Shown: positions 25,001-36,000 of the stretch, one piece after another
How the letters are laid out: every line of letters starts with the position of its first letter
Numbering within the stretch: the stretch's first letter is position 1
NCBI GenBank assembly: GCA_921293015.1
Contig: OV121083.1
Location: 27,148,908-27,212,907, forward strand
Direction of reading: 5' to 3'
From: Phorcus lineatus
Taxonomy: Eukaryota; Mollusca; Gastropoda; Trochida; Trochidae
Length of the DNA stretch: 64,000 bases
Made by a program: the position numbers and the translations under genes
Notes under the pieces: generated by a model
The model's input: only the letters and a program-made list of their open reading frames with translations
Databases searched by the model: none
Told to the model about the DNA's origin: nothing

Positions 25001-27159
25001 TAAAGCCCTAGAAATACAGATAATAATTGAAGATAAATGAAGCAGTCATAGCAGAACTAACGTCTAAGAACTAACCCTAACCCTAATTATTCTTTCATCA
25101 ACCCAGATATGATTCTGAAGGTGGAGGACTTGCAGTTATTCACAAGAATTCTCTTCGAGTCGAATTTCTAAAAATTTCTTAATATTTGGATGGATTTACA
25201 TCATTAGAAATAGTAACTACGAAGGTTACTTCATACAAACTTAGTGTCAAAGTTATGTGTTTATACAGACAAAACCTAAAGAACAAACTCACTCGTTCTG
25301 AGTTTTAACATGAATTTGAAAAACTTCTTGAATCAAGTTCAAAGACCAACTCAATATATTTGGGTGACTTTGATTTTCATTTTGACAATAAACATTGTGC
25401 GGAAAGAGAGAAGATAGTGAAATTGTTAAACACACACAATCTTGCTCAACTGATGTCTGGTCATACACGGGATTGGGTGGTTACTTCTGAAAACATATCA
25501 TTAGTAACTGATGTCATAGTAATTGATAAACAGATGTCTGATCACAGTTGCATAAGCATGACATGGAACATGTACAAACCTCAACTCAAACCTGTGCAAA
25601 TCAAATGTCGGAATTTAAGAAGCATTGACAAAGAAACGTTCAAGCTGGATATTCTGAACTCTCCATTGCTAGGTTAAATATCAACAGATCCAAACGTAAT
25701 GACTGACATGTACAATTCAACCTTGATGATTCTTTTTGATAAATATGCAGCTGTTCAGGTAAAAAATGTTCGGATGAGACCGGAATCTTATAGGTATAAT
25801 GATTTGGTACTTCAAGCAAAGCGAGAGTGCAGAGTGGCGGAACGTCAATGGCGGAAATCTCGACTTGAGATACATCGAAAAATATATCAGCAGAGAAGAC
25901 AAGAACTCAATAAAGTCATTAGGAAAGCCAACGCTGACTATTGTAATCATAAAATATTGGAAACGAAAGGTAACTCGGCTAAGTTATATACATTCATTAA
26001 CCAACTCCTTGGTAAGAATGACAAAGCTAGGTATCCAGTACACGATTCTGATGAAGTTCTTGCCAATGACTTTGCGGAATATTTTGACACCAAGATCAAA
26101 GTCATTCAACGTGATCTGAAAAACGCTTCGAGTGAGTCAAGTCAATGTGATAATTTTGATGCACTAACTTGCAATGAACTTTCTCATTTTGAACCTTTAA
26201 CCTAACAAGAAGTTGAGAAGATTATAAGGTCATCTAAGAAAACAAATTGTTCCCTGGATGCTATTCCCACAACTATGTTGAGAGGTTACTATATACTTCT
26301 TCCTGTCATTACCAATTGGTGAACTCAAGTACAGTGTATTCAATAGGAGTTTTTCCAGACTCCCTCTGCAATCTGCAATAAAACTAATCTTAATGATATT
26401 GAACACCTCATTAGAACACATACAATTAGTAAACTAATTACCGTGTATATATTACAAGGCCTTTGTGTTCCTCGATAATCATGACTGAGTCGTATATCCG
26501 GTTTATAAAAATGACTGATTGCCAGTCCTTGTAGTAGTGGTAAAGGCAAAGAGTATTTATTTATCAATGTCTCATAGCATACATACAAAGTAATGCGTAC
26601 AAGAAGATATAAGAAGAAAACAAAATAGTAAAAAAACCAAAAAAAAACCCACCCTCACCCACTCACACCATACACTCACCCACTAGCTTTCACATCCAAC
26701 CCACACACCTAACTCACCCTCCCTCCTCAAAAACCCCAACCGCACACATAATATATCCATTATAGAATATTACTTCTCCTCATGAAAAAATACATTTGTT
26801 GTCATAACAAATACAGCCCATATGCTACCCCCTGTGACATAGATATGTGTAACCTACGTATCTCACTTTAATGTTTAGTCCATGAACAGAATCTACAGGC
26901 ATATGATTAAAAACCCTGAGGTGAGGTGAGGTGAGGTGATAAGGGATTTAACGCCGCTTTCAAGAGTATTTCACACTTTGATGAAGTTAGTATTCATGTT
27001 GAGGTACATATATCTACTCATTTCAGCACAATAGCTACCCTTTGGTTCCGCTTTCCCCCCAGTCTTCGCCTTGCCACCGGCGGCAGGAGCGGCTTTACCG
27101 GTAGTTTTGGAGCTGGTTTTAGCCCCTGGCTTGGACGTCGTGACCTTCTTGGGCGGCAT
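22031..27159 (-). CDS. Small protein with dynein-AAA5-like C-terminal domain (IQANK1-like?)
   Basis: Five exons on the minus strand: 27159-27039, 24460-24346, 24238-24104, 23770-23648, 22181-22031. All have GT-AG borders and matching phases, and they encode 214 residues. The N-terminus is MPPKKVTTSKPGAK followed by a Lys/Ala/Gly-rich stretch and nine prolines (about residues 46-54), so probably disordered. The C-terminal half reads KWTLIIDEQGTVGTFFK, GALRYGKPLVIDCGEKD, then FADKFAFVLVTKETEPNPT. In dynein heavy chains the AAA5 region has the same order: W.L.IDPQ...W, A...G.P.L.E, then FRF..TTK..NP. Some ciliary proteins such as IQANK1 may carry a related domain, but I recall this only loosely. 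No IQ motif or ankyrin repeat is visible here. The stop overlaps AATAAA, and another minus-strand AATAAA lies at 21914-21919. Intron 1 contains an opposite-strand LINE; intron 4 contains a large MITE. Confidence 0.72.
22319..23006. mobile_element. Large MITE in intron 4 of the dynein-like gene
   Basis: The left end AGGGGCCTACACACTATCAA and the right end (reverse complement AGGGGCATACACATTATCAA) are inverted repeats of about 23 bp with two mismatches. The inside repeats CAATAATATTGA and AATATTGATA words many times on both strands. No coding sequence. Confidence 0.72.
24640..26410 (+). mobile_element. Degenerate LINE (CR1/L2-like), endonuclease and start of RT, inside intron 1
   Basis: Broken frames give CLKVGLWNSQSSRNKALEIQ (about 24960-25020), GGGLAVIHKNSLRVEF (about 25120), YLGDFDFHFDNKH (about 25360) and MSDHSCISMTWNMYK (about 25530). 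These follow the order of APE-type endonuclease motifs. The linker follows at 25699-26205, then KTNCSLDAIPTTML, the usual entry to the RT domain. Stops and frameshifts occur throughout and the RT core is absent. Orientation is opposite to the host gene. Confidence 0.8.
26630..26750 (+). repeat. Low-complexity CA/CCC-rich stretch
   Basis: Runs of AAAAACCC followed by irregular CACCCACTCACAC words, without a fixed unit. Lies in intron 1 of the dynein-like gene. Confidence 0.7.
26917..26975 (-). mobile_element. SINE 3'-end fragment
   Basis: On the minus strand this reads GAAATACTCTTGAAAGCGGC, then GTTAAATCCC and a CACCT-repeat tail. It is the same 3' end as the SINEs at 16369 and 28131. Only the last 60 bp are present. 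Confidence 0.8.
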
Positions 27160-27661
27160 GTCGATATGAAATAAACAATATTTCCGTTGGTAAGACTAAA
27201 CTGTAGATAAGTAACTACGTGTTCAAACAGATATGTCAAGCTTGACTGGCTCGAGTGCTTATTAGCGATCACAGGGTGACGGGGTTGATCGCTTCATATG
27301 GTACTTGGCCAAATGCGGAGTTAGACCAAATGGGCTGTGAAACAGGATATCGTTGACCGAAGCATGCCCATTAAAGAGTGCGATATACAAGGATTGTATT
27401 AAGAGTATTGTGCAAGAGTAATTTAAGCTTTGAGAACGCAAGACTCGGTCAATGCTATTGTCGTATAGTTCCAGTCCAATGTGTTGAGAGAATAGGTACA
27501 TGTATGTGTCATATACTGAATGTACACTGTATATATAACTAGCATTTCCGTAAATAAGGTATTGAGGTCTCCGCGCGCTTTAAATCATGTTTGAAGACTG
27601 ATATGTAAGATTAATTAAGAGTAGCAATTCATGCGAAATAGGTCTGATTAGTGTATTTCAG

Positions 27662-27885
27662 TAGATGAATTTGTAACGGAGAATGAGAAGGAGTTGGGGT
27701 CACCTCACCCAAAGGGGAGTCCGACCCCCAAACCCAAACCCACTACTCTGTCTCCCATTTCCATCCTCGGCGAGTTGTTGCGCAAACATACGCAAGAAGA
27801 ACTGGACCAGTTTAAACCATTGGTGTTTTGTTCAAACGGACAGTCACTGACCATCACATTTCGACATAGGGCTAATGTAATATAA
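27662..27885 (+). CDS. Candidate terminal exon of an unrecognised gene
   Basis: A TTTCAG acceptor ends at 27661. The open frame that follows begins DEFVTENEKELGSP, passes through a Pro/Lys-rich segment (KGSPTPKPKPTT), and ends ILGELLRKHTQEELDQF...FRHRANVI with a stop at 27883-27885. An AATAAA lies 23 bases beyond, at 27908-27913, the spacing expected for a last exon. The segment is richer in GC than its surroundings. No upstream exon of this strand could be identified, and the dynein-like gene starts divergently at 27159. The product is not recognised; it may be a real last exon or a pseudogene fragment. Confidence 0.4.
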
Positions 27886-28130
27886 ACTCACGAGCCAATC
27901 TGATGAAAATAAAATCATTAATTCGCTCCCTAATCTTATTTTTTGTTGTCACTTGTCACTCATCTAAGATCTAACGGAATCCCGTACGGATGGGTGAGAT
28001 ATATTTAATTCGGGTTAGAGTATATTATTTCATCTGGTATATTTCGCCTCAAGCGGACTGTACTTGTTTTCCCCATACGGTATGCATGCATGCTTATTAA
28101 TATGTTCCACAATACTGCATTGTCGACAAG

Positions 28131-28384
28131 GTGGTAAGGTGGATTGGGGTTTAACACCGCTTTTAAGATTATTTCACCATTGTGGCTATGCATTGCGGTG
28201 AAACCTGAAAGCTTTGGCTGGTACTAGCGAACCATCTACCAATTACTGCGCTAAAATTCAACGTAGCATTGCCTTACTGCGTAGAACAGTTACTGCAGAC
28301 AGAGATGCCGGGGCCCTGGCGGAATTCGAACCACTTTAACTTGATCCGAAGCCGAAGACGCTAACCATTGCGCTATCCCGAGCC
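28131..28384 (-). mobile_element. Full-length tRNA-derived SINE with 7-bp target duplication
   Basis: On the minus strand it begins GGGCTCGGGATAGCGCAATG with an A-box-like TAGCGCAATGGTTAG. A B-box GGTTCGAATTCC follows, then the shared SINE body and a degenerate CACCTTACC tail. CGACAAG flanks both ends (28124-28130 and 28385-28391). Box spacing and the non-tRNA body show that it is a SINE, not a tRNA gene. Confidence 0.88.
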
Positions 28385-29517
28385 CGACAAGTTGAAATAA
28401 ATTACTCACTGGCTATGTTATAATGAAAACATGAAAATGAGTATTTCTAGGTGTCGTTTAGAAATAGAAATTCTCGTATGACTGAAATGTAGCCTTTATT
28501 CAGGCATCCGTTCGGAAATAATTGATACGATTTATAAGAATTTACTGTCGCTATTATCTCCTCCTGACCTTTTCATTTCTGCAAGATGCAAGATAATATT
28601 AATACCAACGCTTTAGCCGCATGCATTAATAATATGTATAAATTGCGTATAAACACCCTACTTAGCCCAACATAAATCTTAATAATCATGGTATTTTACT
28701 TTGTATATATCTTATTCGTCACCTATATCCAAAGTTATGTATTTGAATAATACTTTGTACAATCGTGTTTCATAGGTCTAAATGGACAAAAATTGTTTTT
28801 TTGAAATGAAAAAGTGATCAATCCAAGTAAAGAATACTTGTGACACGTGAATAAAATATATTTCTTCTTCTTCTTTCACTGTCTGCCTCAGTTGATTAAA
28901 TCACTTTTGACTAATTGACGTGCGTTGGCCATGATACACTCTTTAAAAAAAGAAAGGCAAGTTACACTTTTAAATATTGTTAATGCTTGAATTAATTCCC
29001 AAAACTTGACATAATGTGATGTGACGTTAACGTCAAACGACATTTTCCCTTCATTGTCCTATAGGATTTTATTCTGTGAGATCGTTTGTCCGATTAAACA
29101 GGTAACACCCCCTCCCCCAGCTCCCCCTCCCCTCCCCGCTTACGAATGAGGGATCCTGCCCTCCAACTTTTGAAGCGTTCATATGAATACGATTACGTTG
29201 TTCATGTACATATTTTTTTAACGATGTTCCCTGAACCAGTATTAAATGAAATAATTGACAAAATGCTGTAGCCCTTCACACATGGACAATGTGTCAACAA
29301 AATCTATTGACTATTTGTGTGACAGTGTGACAATGTTAATGTTCCCAATGGTAAACAGTATCAAGACACGCCGATGAAGACGAATTCGTGATGCATTCCC
29401 GAAACAAACTTCTTTCAAATTTCTTAAGTTCAGGTTCTTGCCTCTCCAACACCACATTTTTGCCTCTTTTCCCTGCCTAAACAATAGAAAAATGTGAAAC
29501 AATATATATATATACCA
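28385..29517. other. Intergenic DNA with a LINE tail fragment
   Basis: Mostly AT-rich DNA without genes. At about 28840-28880, CTTGTGACACGTGAATAAAA followed by TTCTTC repeats matches the 3' tail of the LINE at 8771. A polypyrimidine CCCCTCCC stretch lies at 29107-29140. Confidence 0.5.
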
Positions 29518-30780
29518 TTTAATCCTAAAAAAACGAAATCAATTCAGTTTAGTAGAAAAATAAACCGAAACATTAAACCGAATCTCACAATGGACGGAGG
29601 AAAAATTCAAGAAGTAGAACACTATAAGCATTTAGGTCTGACTCTTCAAAATAATTGTCACTGGGATATTCACATAAACTCGATTATCAATAAAGTTAGC
29701 CCTTTGATAAACTGCTTAAGAAGCCTAAAATATCGTTTATCACGCAAAAGTTTGGATATTATTTATAAATCTTTCATCTTGCCAACTTTTGACTATTGCG
29801 GCCACATTTGGGATAATTGCACCCAACAACAGTGCATTTTACTCGAAAAATTGAATCTAGACGCCTTGAGATCAAAATTTGTGGAGCAGTCCGCGGGACA
29901 AGCCATAACAGTATTTATGAAGAAACCCCTATCGGAACGTAGAAATATATCTAAATTGACAACGTTCTACAAAATTAAGAATAATATCGCGCCTCAATAT
30001 CTATGTAATCTTCTACCTACAACACCTAACAATAACTACAACCTCAGAGAAAATTCATCCGTCCGAACTGTAAAATGTAGGACAGCGTTATATGCAAGAT
30101 CGTGTTTACCTGAAACAATAAAACTGTGGAATTCCTTAACTCCTGACGTTCAAAGTATTGATACATTATCCGGTTTCAGAAATTCAGTTCAAGGACCTGG
30201 CATTAAAACTACTACTTTCGATCTTAACTATGGTCCAAGAATTTGCCAGATTATCCACTCTCGCCTCAGGCTCCAGTGCAGTGACTTGAACGCTGATAAG
30301 TTTAACAGACATATCATCGAAAGCCCAGCCTGCTCCTGTGGTCACCCAGTCGAAAACGCTGTCCACTATTTCTTCACATGCCATAAGTACATAGAATTAA
30401 GACAGAAATCATTCTTTTATCTGAAAGGATTTAGTATCAAAACGGTTCTACGGGGGTGCACATCGCTCTCATTAATTGATTCCAATAGATTATTGAACTC
30501 TATTCATCATTACATAATGAAATCTGATCGATTTGATATTTCATAATGACTGCCAAACAAGCGAAATGTTATTCATGCATAACCACTATCTATGAAGCTA
30601 TGATTGCAATCAGATATGTGTCACTACCATAAAGTTGTATATATATATTTTTTCTCATACATGTATGTAATTGCTTCGGAGCGGCCTTAAAATAAGCATC
30701 TAGGAGCTTGTTGGCCAATCCATTCATGATTTGTACATTTTCATGAATAAATATGTTTAAATCATCATATCATTAATGCC
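29518..30780 (+). mobile_element. 5'-truncated LINE with an intact RT C-terminal ORF
   Basis: An uninterrupted frame to 30546 encodes about 340 residues. It starts just after the RT active site (FNPKKTKSIQFS), continues through the thumb (VEHYKHLGLTLQNN, ILPTFDYCGHIWDN), and ends in a zinc-knuckle-like CSCGHPVENAVHYFFTC. A 3'UTR with AATAAA at about 30747 follows. The frame is unbroken, so this copy is younger than the other LINE pieces. It cannot be autonomous because the catalytic RT core and endonuclease are missing. Confidence 0.85.
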
Positions 30781-31380
30781 TATATGTACATGTAGCTCAT
30801 GCGTCTACTTCTCATTTGAAAGTTGCTTACATGTTTTATAAATGACGTCTTTGTGTAAAAATCGTAAACTGTTTTTTAACATACGAAAATGTTTCACTTG
30901 TCCCGTTCTATCTGTTCACAAATACACAACAATTATGTTATGGAAAGATATATTTTAGTTGCATTGTTTTGCTGCCTATAAACCAATCCAACCCTATCCT
31001 AATCACTTTATTATTGTTCGACTTTCGATCAAAATCGCCGCTCTAAACCTTCACGTTGTCATCATACGGAACCTATTAGCATTACAAGGATCTCTTCAGC
31101 AATAGTAGTTTATACTACTCGATAAAATGACACAATTGATAATTTTTGATATATTTGACTCAAACAACTTACTGTTGAACCTTCCACGTTAAATTTCTTT
31201 AAAAAGTCATATAATCATAATGAAATATCTAAATAATAACATATACTTTTTATATACATTTCCAACCAAATAAAATTAATAAGATAAATGCACTCAATTC
31301 CACACCGTCAGTAACACTTATACATACATATTTCAAAAATACGTTTTCTTCAATTTTCAAATGGATTTTGAATTGTTTGG

Positions 31381-32075
31381 TTGTCACAAACTATTGGGAA
31401 TCGTGTAAGTTTCATCGTTATCTTCAATACCCGTCTAACTGACTCTTTTAAACAAAACTGGAGATCTGACCTAGACAATAGTAAACGCTATGATTTGTAT
31501 AGAGAATTCAAAACCTTATTAAATCCTGAAAAATATCTTTTTGAGATTGTAGATTACAAATTACGTAAATATCTTGTAAAGTTTAGAGCGGGACCACTAA
31601 GGTTAAAATTAATGAGGGGCAATGGTCTAAAGTTGATAGAATTTTGAGGACATGTCCTATGTTATGCAGGTATAGAAGATCAGTACCATTTTATTTGCAT
31701 TTGTCCAAAATATGATGATTTACGTTGTAGATATTTACCTAGTGATTTTAAGTCAAATATGTCTAACTTTAAGAAACTACTTAACACAAATAATGCTCAC
31801 AGTTTGAAAAGGTTAAGCCTCTTTATTATGCATTCATACGAGCGAAGATTTATTACAAGAATGAAAGTAATATGAAGAGCCACGATATATTTTGATTTAC
31901 AAATCACATACATTTTTCTTTGTTAGTTATTAAATGTATATCAATTTTCTATTTATATGGGAATGTGTAAATACATTAATGCAGATGGGCGTGTTTATAT
32001 AGTATGTAAAATTACTGAATGTTTATGGGCCCGATGGCCTACATACTGAATAAAGTATATTTGATTTGATTTGAC
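31381..32075 (+). mobile_element. LINE 3'-end fragment with tail repeats
   Basis: SFKQNWRSDLDNSKRYDLY and FRAGPLRLKLMRGN (to about 31620), then IEDQYHFICICPKYDDLR in another frame (about 31670-31730), match the C-terminal part of animal LINE ORF2. The element ends with AATAAAGTATATTTGATTTG at about 32050, a typical short tail repeat. Confidence 0.75.
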
Positions 32076-33090
32076 AAAATATTCAACAAGCAAATACCAC
32101 ACATGCAAACAAACGCACACCAAAAATCACAAACACATAATATCTAATTCAAAAACATAATGTCCCGTTCAAATGGTGAACAATCGCGGCAAGAGCTTTT
32201 TAGTAAATGATTTCCTTTGAACTTAACCAAATGTAAAACGTGTACCAAAACACAGAGAATCTGTTTCTTCAATTACTTTAACTTCAACGGGGCTCTTGCT
32301 TTCCTGGGCAAGAGTTCCCTTGTTCTGTAACAGGGAGTTCTGAAATGAAAAGTTGATTACAAAAAAAAGAAAAAGCTACAGACAACCAAAATACAAGTAT
32401 TGTCGGTCACTGAACACATTCTCATTTATACAAGACCAAAAAACTAATTTTTTTAAAAGAGTAAAGTGAACAGGCTTCAGATTATTACTTACATACGAAT
32501 CCTGGAAAACTATTGTTTTGTGTCGCACATCCGAGATGATATTTTGTTATCTAAAAACACGTCCCTATTAAGATGAGCCCTTCAACTTAAACCTGAGTGG
32601 AAAGAGGCTTAGAGGATATTGTATGAAAACTATAAACATACATTTCGCTTCAATTTTGGAACGGGTTACAAAATCGTACAAGAAAGCACGTTACATGTTA
32701 AATGGAGCTGTAGATGATAAACCATGTGTAAATATTGACGTTCGTTGTAATCGTATATGCTTATCCTAATGGAGATTGAAGTTGAGATGAAAACGTAGAT
32801 ATGCAGATATATAACTAGATATCGGTAGATGTAGAAAAGTAATAGAGGTACAAATATTTCTATTTTCTTCTCAACCATAATATCAATAGATAATCAAATG
32901 TGATTAGAATTCCGAACAAAGATAGATGTGGATTACAATGTGACAGCTGGAATTCATACTGTATAAATACTAATAAGGCGCTTCAACTTCAATTTACATA
33001 ACATGATGGCTGCATATACAGTATTTTATAAACAGGGTTTATGAAATATTGTTTTTGATTCAGATTAAATTTTGAACTCAGAAGCGGACC
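32076..33090. other. DNA upstream of the SLC7 gene
   Basis: No gene or repeat boundary supported. It probably contains the SLC7 promoter and 5'UTR, but no core element could be fixed. Confidence 0.4.
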
Positions 33091-36000
33091 ATGACAGAAT
33101 CAACTTCATCGAACTCTACTCCAGCTCGGCTCAAGAAACAGCTCGGTGTCGTTAGTTCCGTCAGCTATATTACTGGCAATATTATCGGTTAGTAATACCT
33201 TGCTTTTATTTCTGAAAACTTTTTTTAGTACACAGGCGAAAATTAGGACAAATATGCTGCGCAACGAATGTAAGGTAACCTGTTTCCCTTAGTGCGAAAA
33301 AAAACTCCTCATGTTTTTGTAGGAACAAACTCTCAGAGGGTAATTCTGTATTTTTATCTCCGTTGCGGAACCCATTTGCGCCAAACCTCGCCTGCGACTA
33401 GATACAAATGTTCAAATTCTTTTAAACTCTCATAATACCCTGGCAGGTAAAGTCAGTTAATGCAAACTAATTACTGTATTCCTGTATTTAAGAAATAAAG
33501 TTCGCTCTACCCCAATGTGTTTTGTAATATTGTATAGTTTTGCCCTGAACTATAATAGTTAAAGCACGAGGACGGTATCGTCCTCGTGCTTTAACTATAA
33601 TAGTTCAGGGCAAAACTATACTTTATTACAAAACACATTGGCGTAGAGCGAACTTTATTTCTTAACTAGAGTAGATGTAGAGGCAGAAGGACGTCTTCTT
33701 CGACGCAAACATTGACACTGAAAAACAATCTCAATAAATTTAAATCTTAATCTATACGCTACGCAGGTTATAGATATCACTCGGCCCAGCTTAACCTTTT
33801 CTTCAAAGTTAAAATCAGGGAACCGGTAAATTAGAAAGACCCTACGTCCATCAAAGACAATTATAGATTAATACGTCACAGATGTGTATGGTCTATGTTC
33901 CCAGAAGTACTAATTAAATTATCTTAAACGCACTAGTGCACGCCAATATTTCGTAAACACAACGAATGCACAGATACTGCATATCTCTCGATATTACTCT
34001 CTATCCTCTCTCAAGTAATCTACCTCGTAAGTTATTAAACAAATATTTACGTATTCAGGTAGTTAAGTGGATTTTTAAAGGCCGGAAGTATTTAATGTTA
34101 CGTTACATTAAATCCGCATGAACTATGATATCGGAAATATTAAGATTTTGCTCAAAACCAGAAAAGCGGAAAACGGCAGCCGCTATGGTCAATCTAATAA
34201 CAATGCTAATACTGTGCTATTAAATCGGTTAATTTACAACATTGCTTTCATAAAACATATTTCATCATTTGTTGTCAGTTCAGAGTTTAGGTAAATTCAA
34301 TAGCTGCACACAGTACTTGTTCAGCCGTTTCCAAGTGTCAATAATTTATCCGTTTTGTGCACAGCTAACCATAGAGTTTTATATGTCCAAGCCGACAGCG
34401 GCTGTCTTAACGTTTTCATTGTTGATTGCAAGTAAATTTTAAAGAATGTTTAGTATTTCATTGCATTGATAGAAAGTTTAAGTGAATGCTTAAGTCCTAA
34501 CAAACCTTAAAATAGTCAATTTAAACCGTAAAAGCGTGCAATAGTGCTTTTAATTTCACATTGAAAAGGACACAGTCCTATAGTACATTATACACTAAGG
34601 TTACACAAACATAAATACACATCACAGGGATAAAAATCATTTTACACGGCATTGCATAATGGATGAAGATGGCTAGATTTGGTAAAATTATTAGAATTTC
34701 GTGCACCCCCAAACTTCTTTTGTCAATTTCTTCTGCTCAAAGTTTGAAAACTTTAAAATTTGGAAAAATGACAGGAAAAAGATTAAAGTGACAGAGAGCG
34801 TGTCTTATGATTTTTCGCGTGGTTTAGAATTTTTTTAAATACCATATGTCCTGAGTTAAGTTCAAATCGCGTCTCTTAACTTGCAACTTATGTCTAAAAT
34901 GCACAAATTATGATATTTTCTTACTTACAATTATAATCGTAAAAGACGAACCAATGTTTAAAAAGTCACATTTTTGTGCCCCATTTACATGAATATTAGT
35001 AAAGTGACCTACTAAACACTTCCAACCCATGTTTGCCTTCGTATCTGCTGTAATTTAGTTTCCAAAATTACGTTTGAGACATTGGCACGCTCCACTGTCC
35101 GGTTTTCGATCACAAACCACGACATACAACTGTATTATGTCAACATACTGAAGTGATAAGCATTACAATGGGGGTTTTAAGAAATAGCCACTAGTACTCG
35201 ATAAAAAAAAATCACCAACAACATACTCTGTGCCCCCTGTGCACATCTGAAAGGGTGCTTCTTACATCAAAGCACAATCTAAATGATATTATATTTGCAC
35301 TTACAAGTACACAAATAGGTGATGCAAGTGTAGTGTGCAAAATAAGTTGAGTTATCTCTAAAGCTTTAAAATAATGAATCCACTTATCCACTTACTGATA
35401 AAATATCATCCGTTAGAAATTCAAAATTATTTTGTCAAGTATATATGGTTACTGGATAGTAAGCAATGCTAACTGACCTTAGTGTTTAGGGCTCCTTTCA
35501 AAACACAACAATTACGAGGTTAACCTTAGCTCCCATTATTTCACATAACACTGAATAACTTAATGATTAAGTTCATTACGGTGATGAGTTGATTGCTTGT
35601 TTCAAGTGTTGGTATATTTATCAGCCCCTCTGCCGTGTTGGAAGGGGCCGGGTCAGATGTGGGCGTGGCACTCCTTATTTGGACTATATGTGGGGCCTTG
35701 ACCTTCTGCGCGGCCATGTGCTATGCCGAGTACGGTGAGAAATCTCATCTTCTGATGACGTCACGAGTATCCCCGTGATTAGTATGCTATTGAAAAACCA
35801 GTTTTTAGGTAAGATACGTAAACTACGAAGATAGTAAAAGTGTTCTCTCCCATTGTAATCCATCAGTTTTAAAATCAAGAAGTAGTCAAATCAAGCAGAA
35901 GTTTCTTACTTATACCCGATGTCGGGGGATATAATATGAGGAAACCTCGTCTCTACGTAACTTTGAGATAATAATAACTAAAGAACCTGGATGTCTTCAC

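Noticed and set aside
28300-28384. tRNA gene
   Set aside because: A- and B-box-like sequences belong to the head of a SINE with a long unrelated body and target duplications; no tRNA fold is required or evident.
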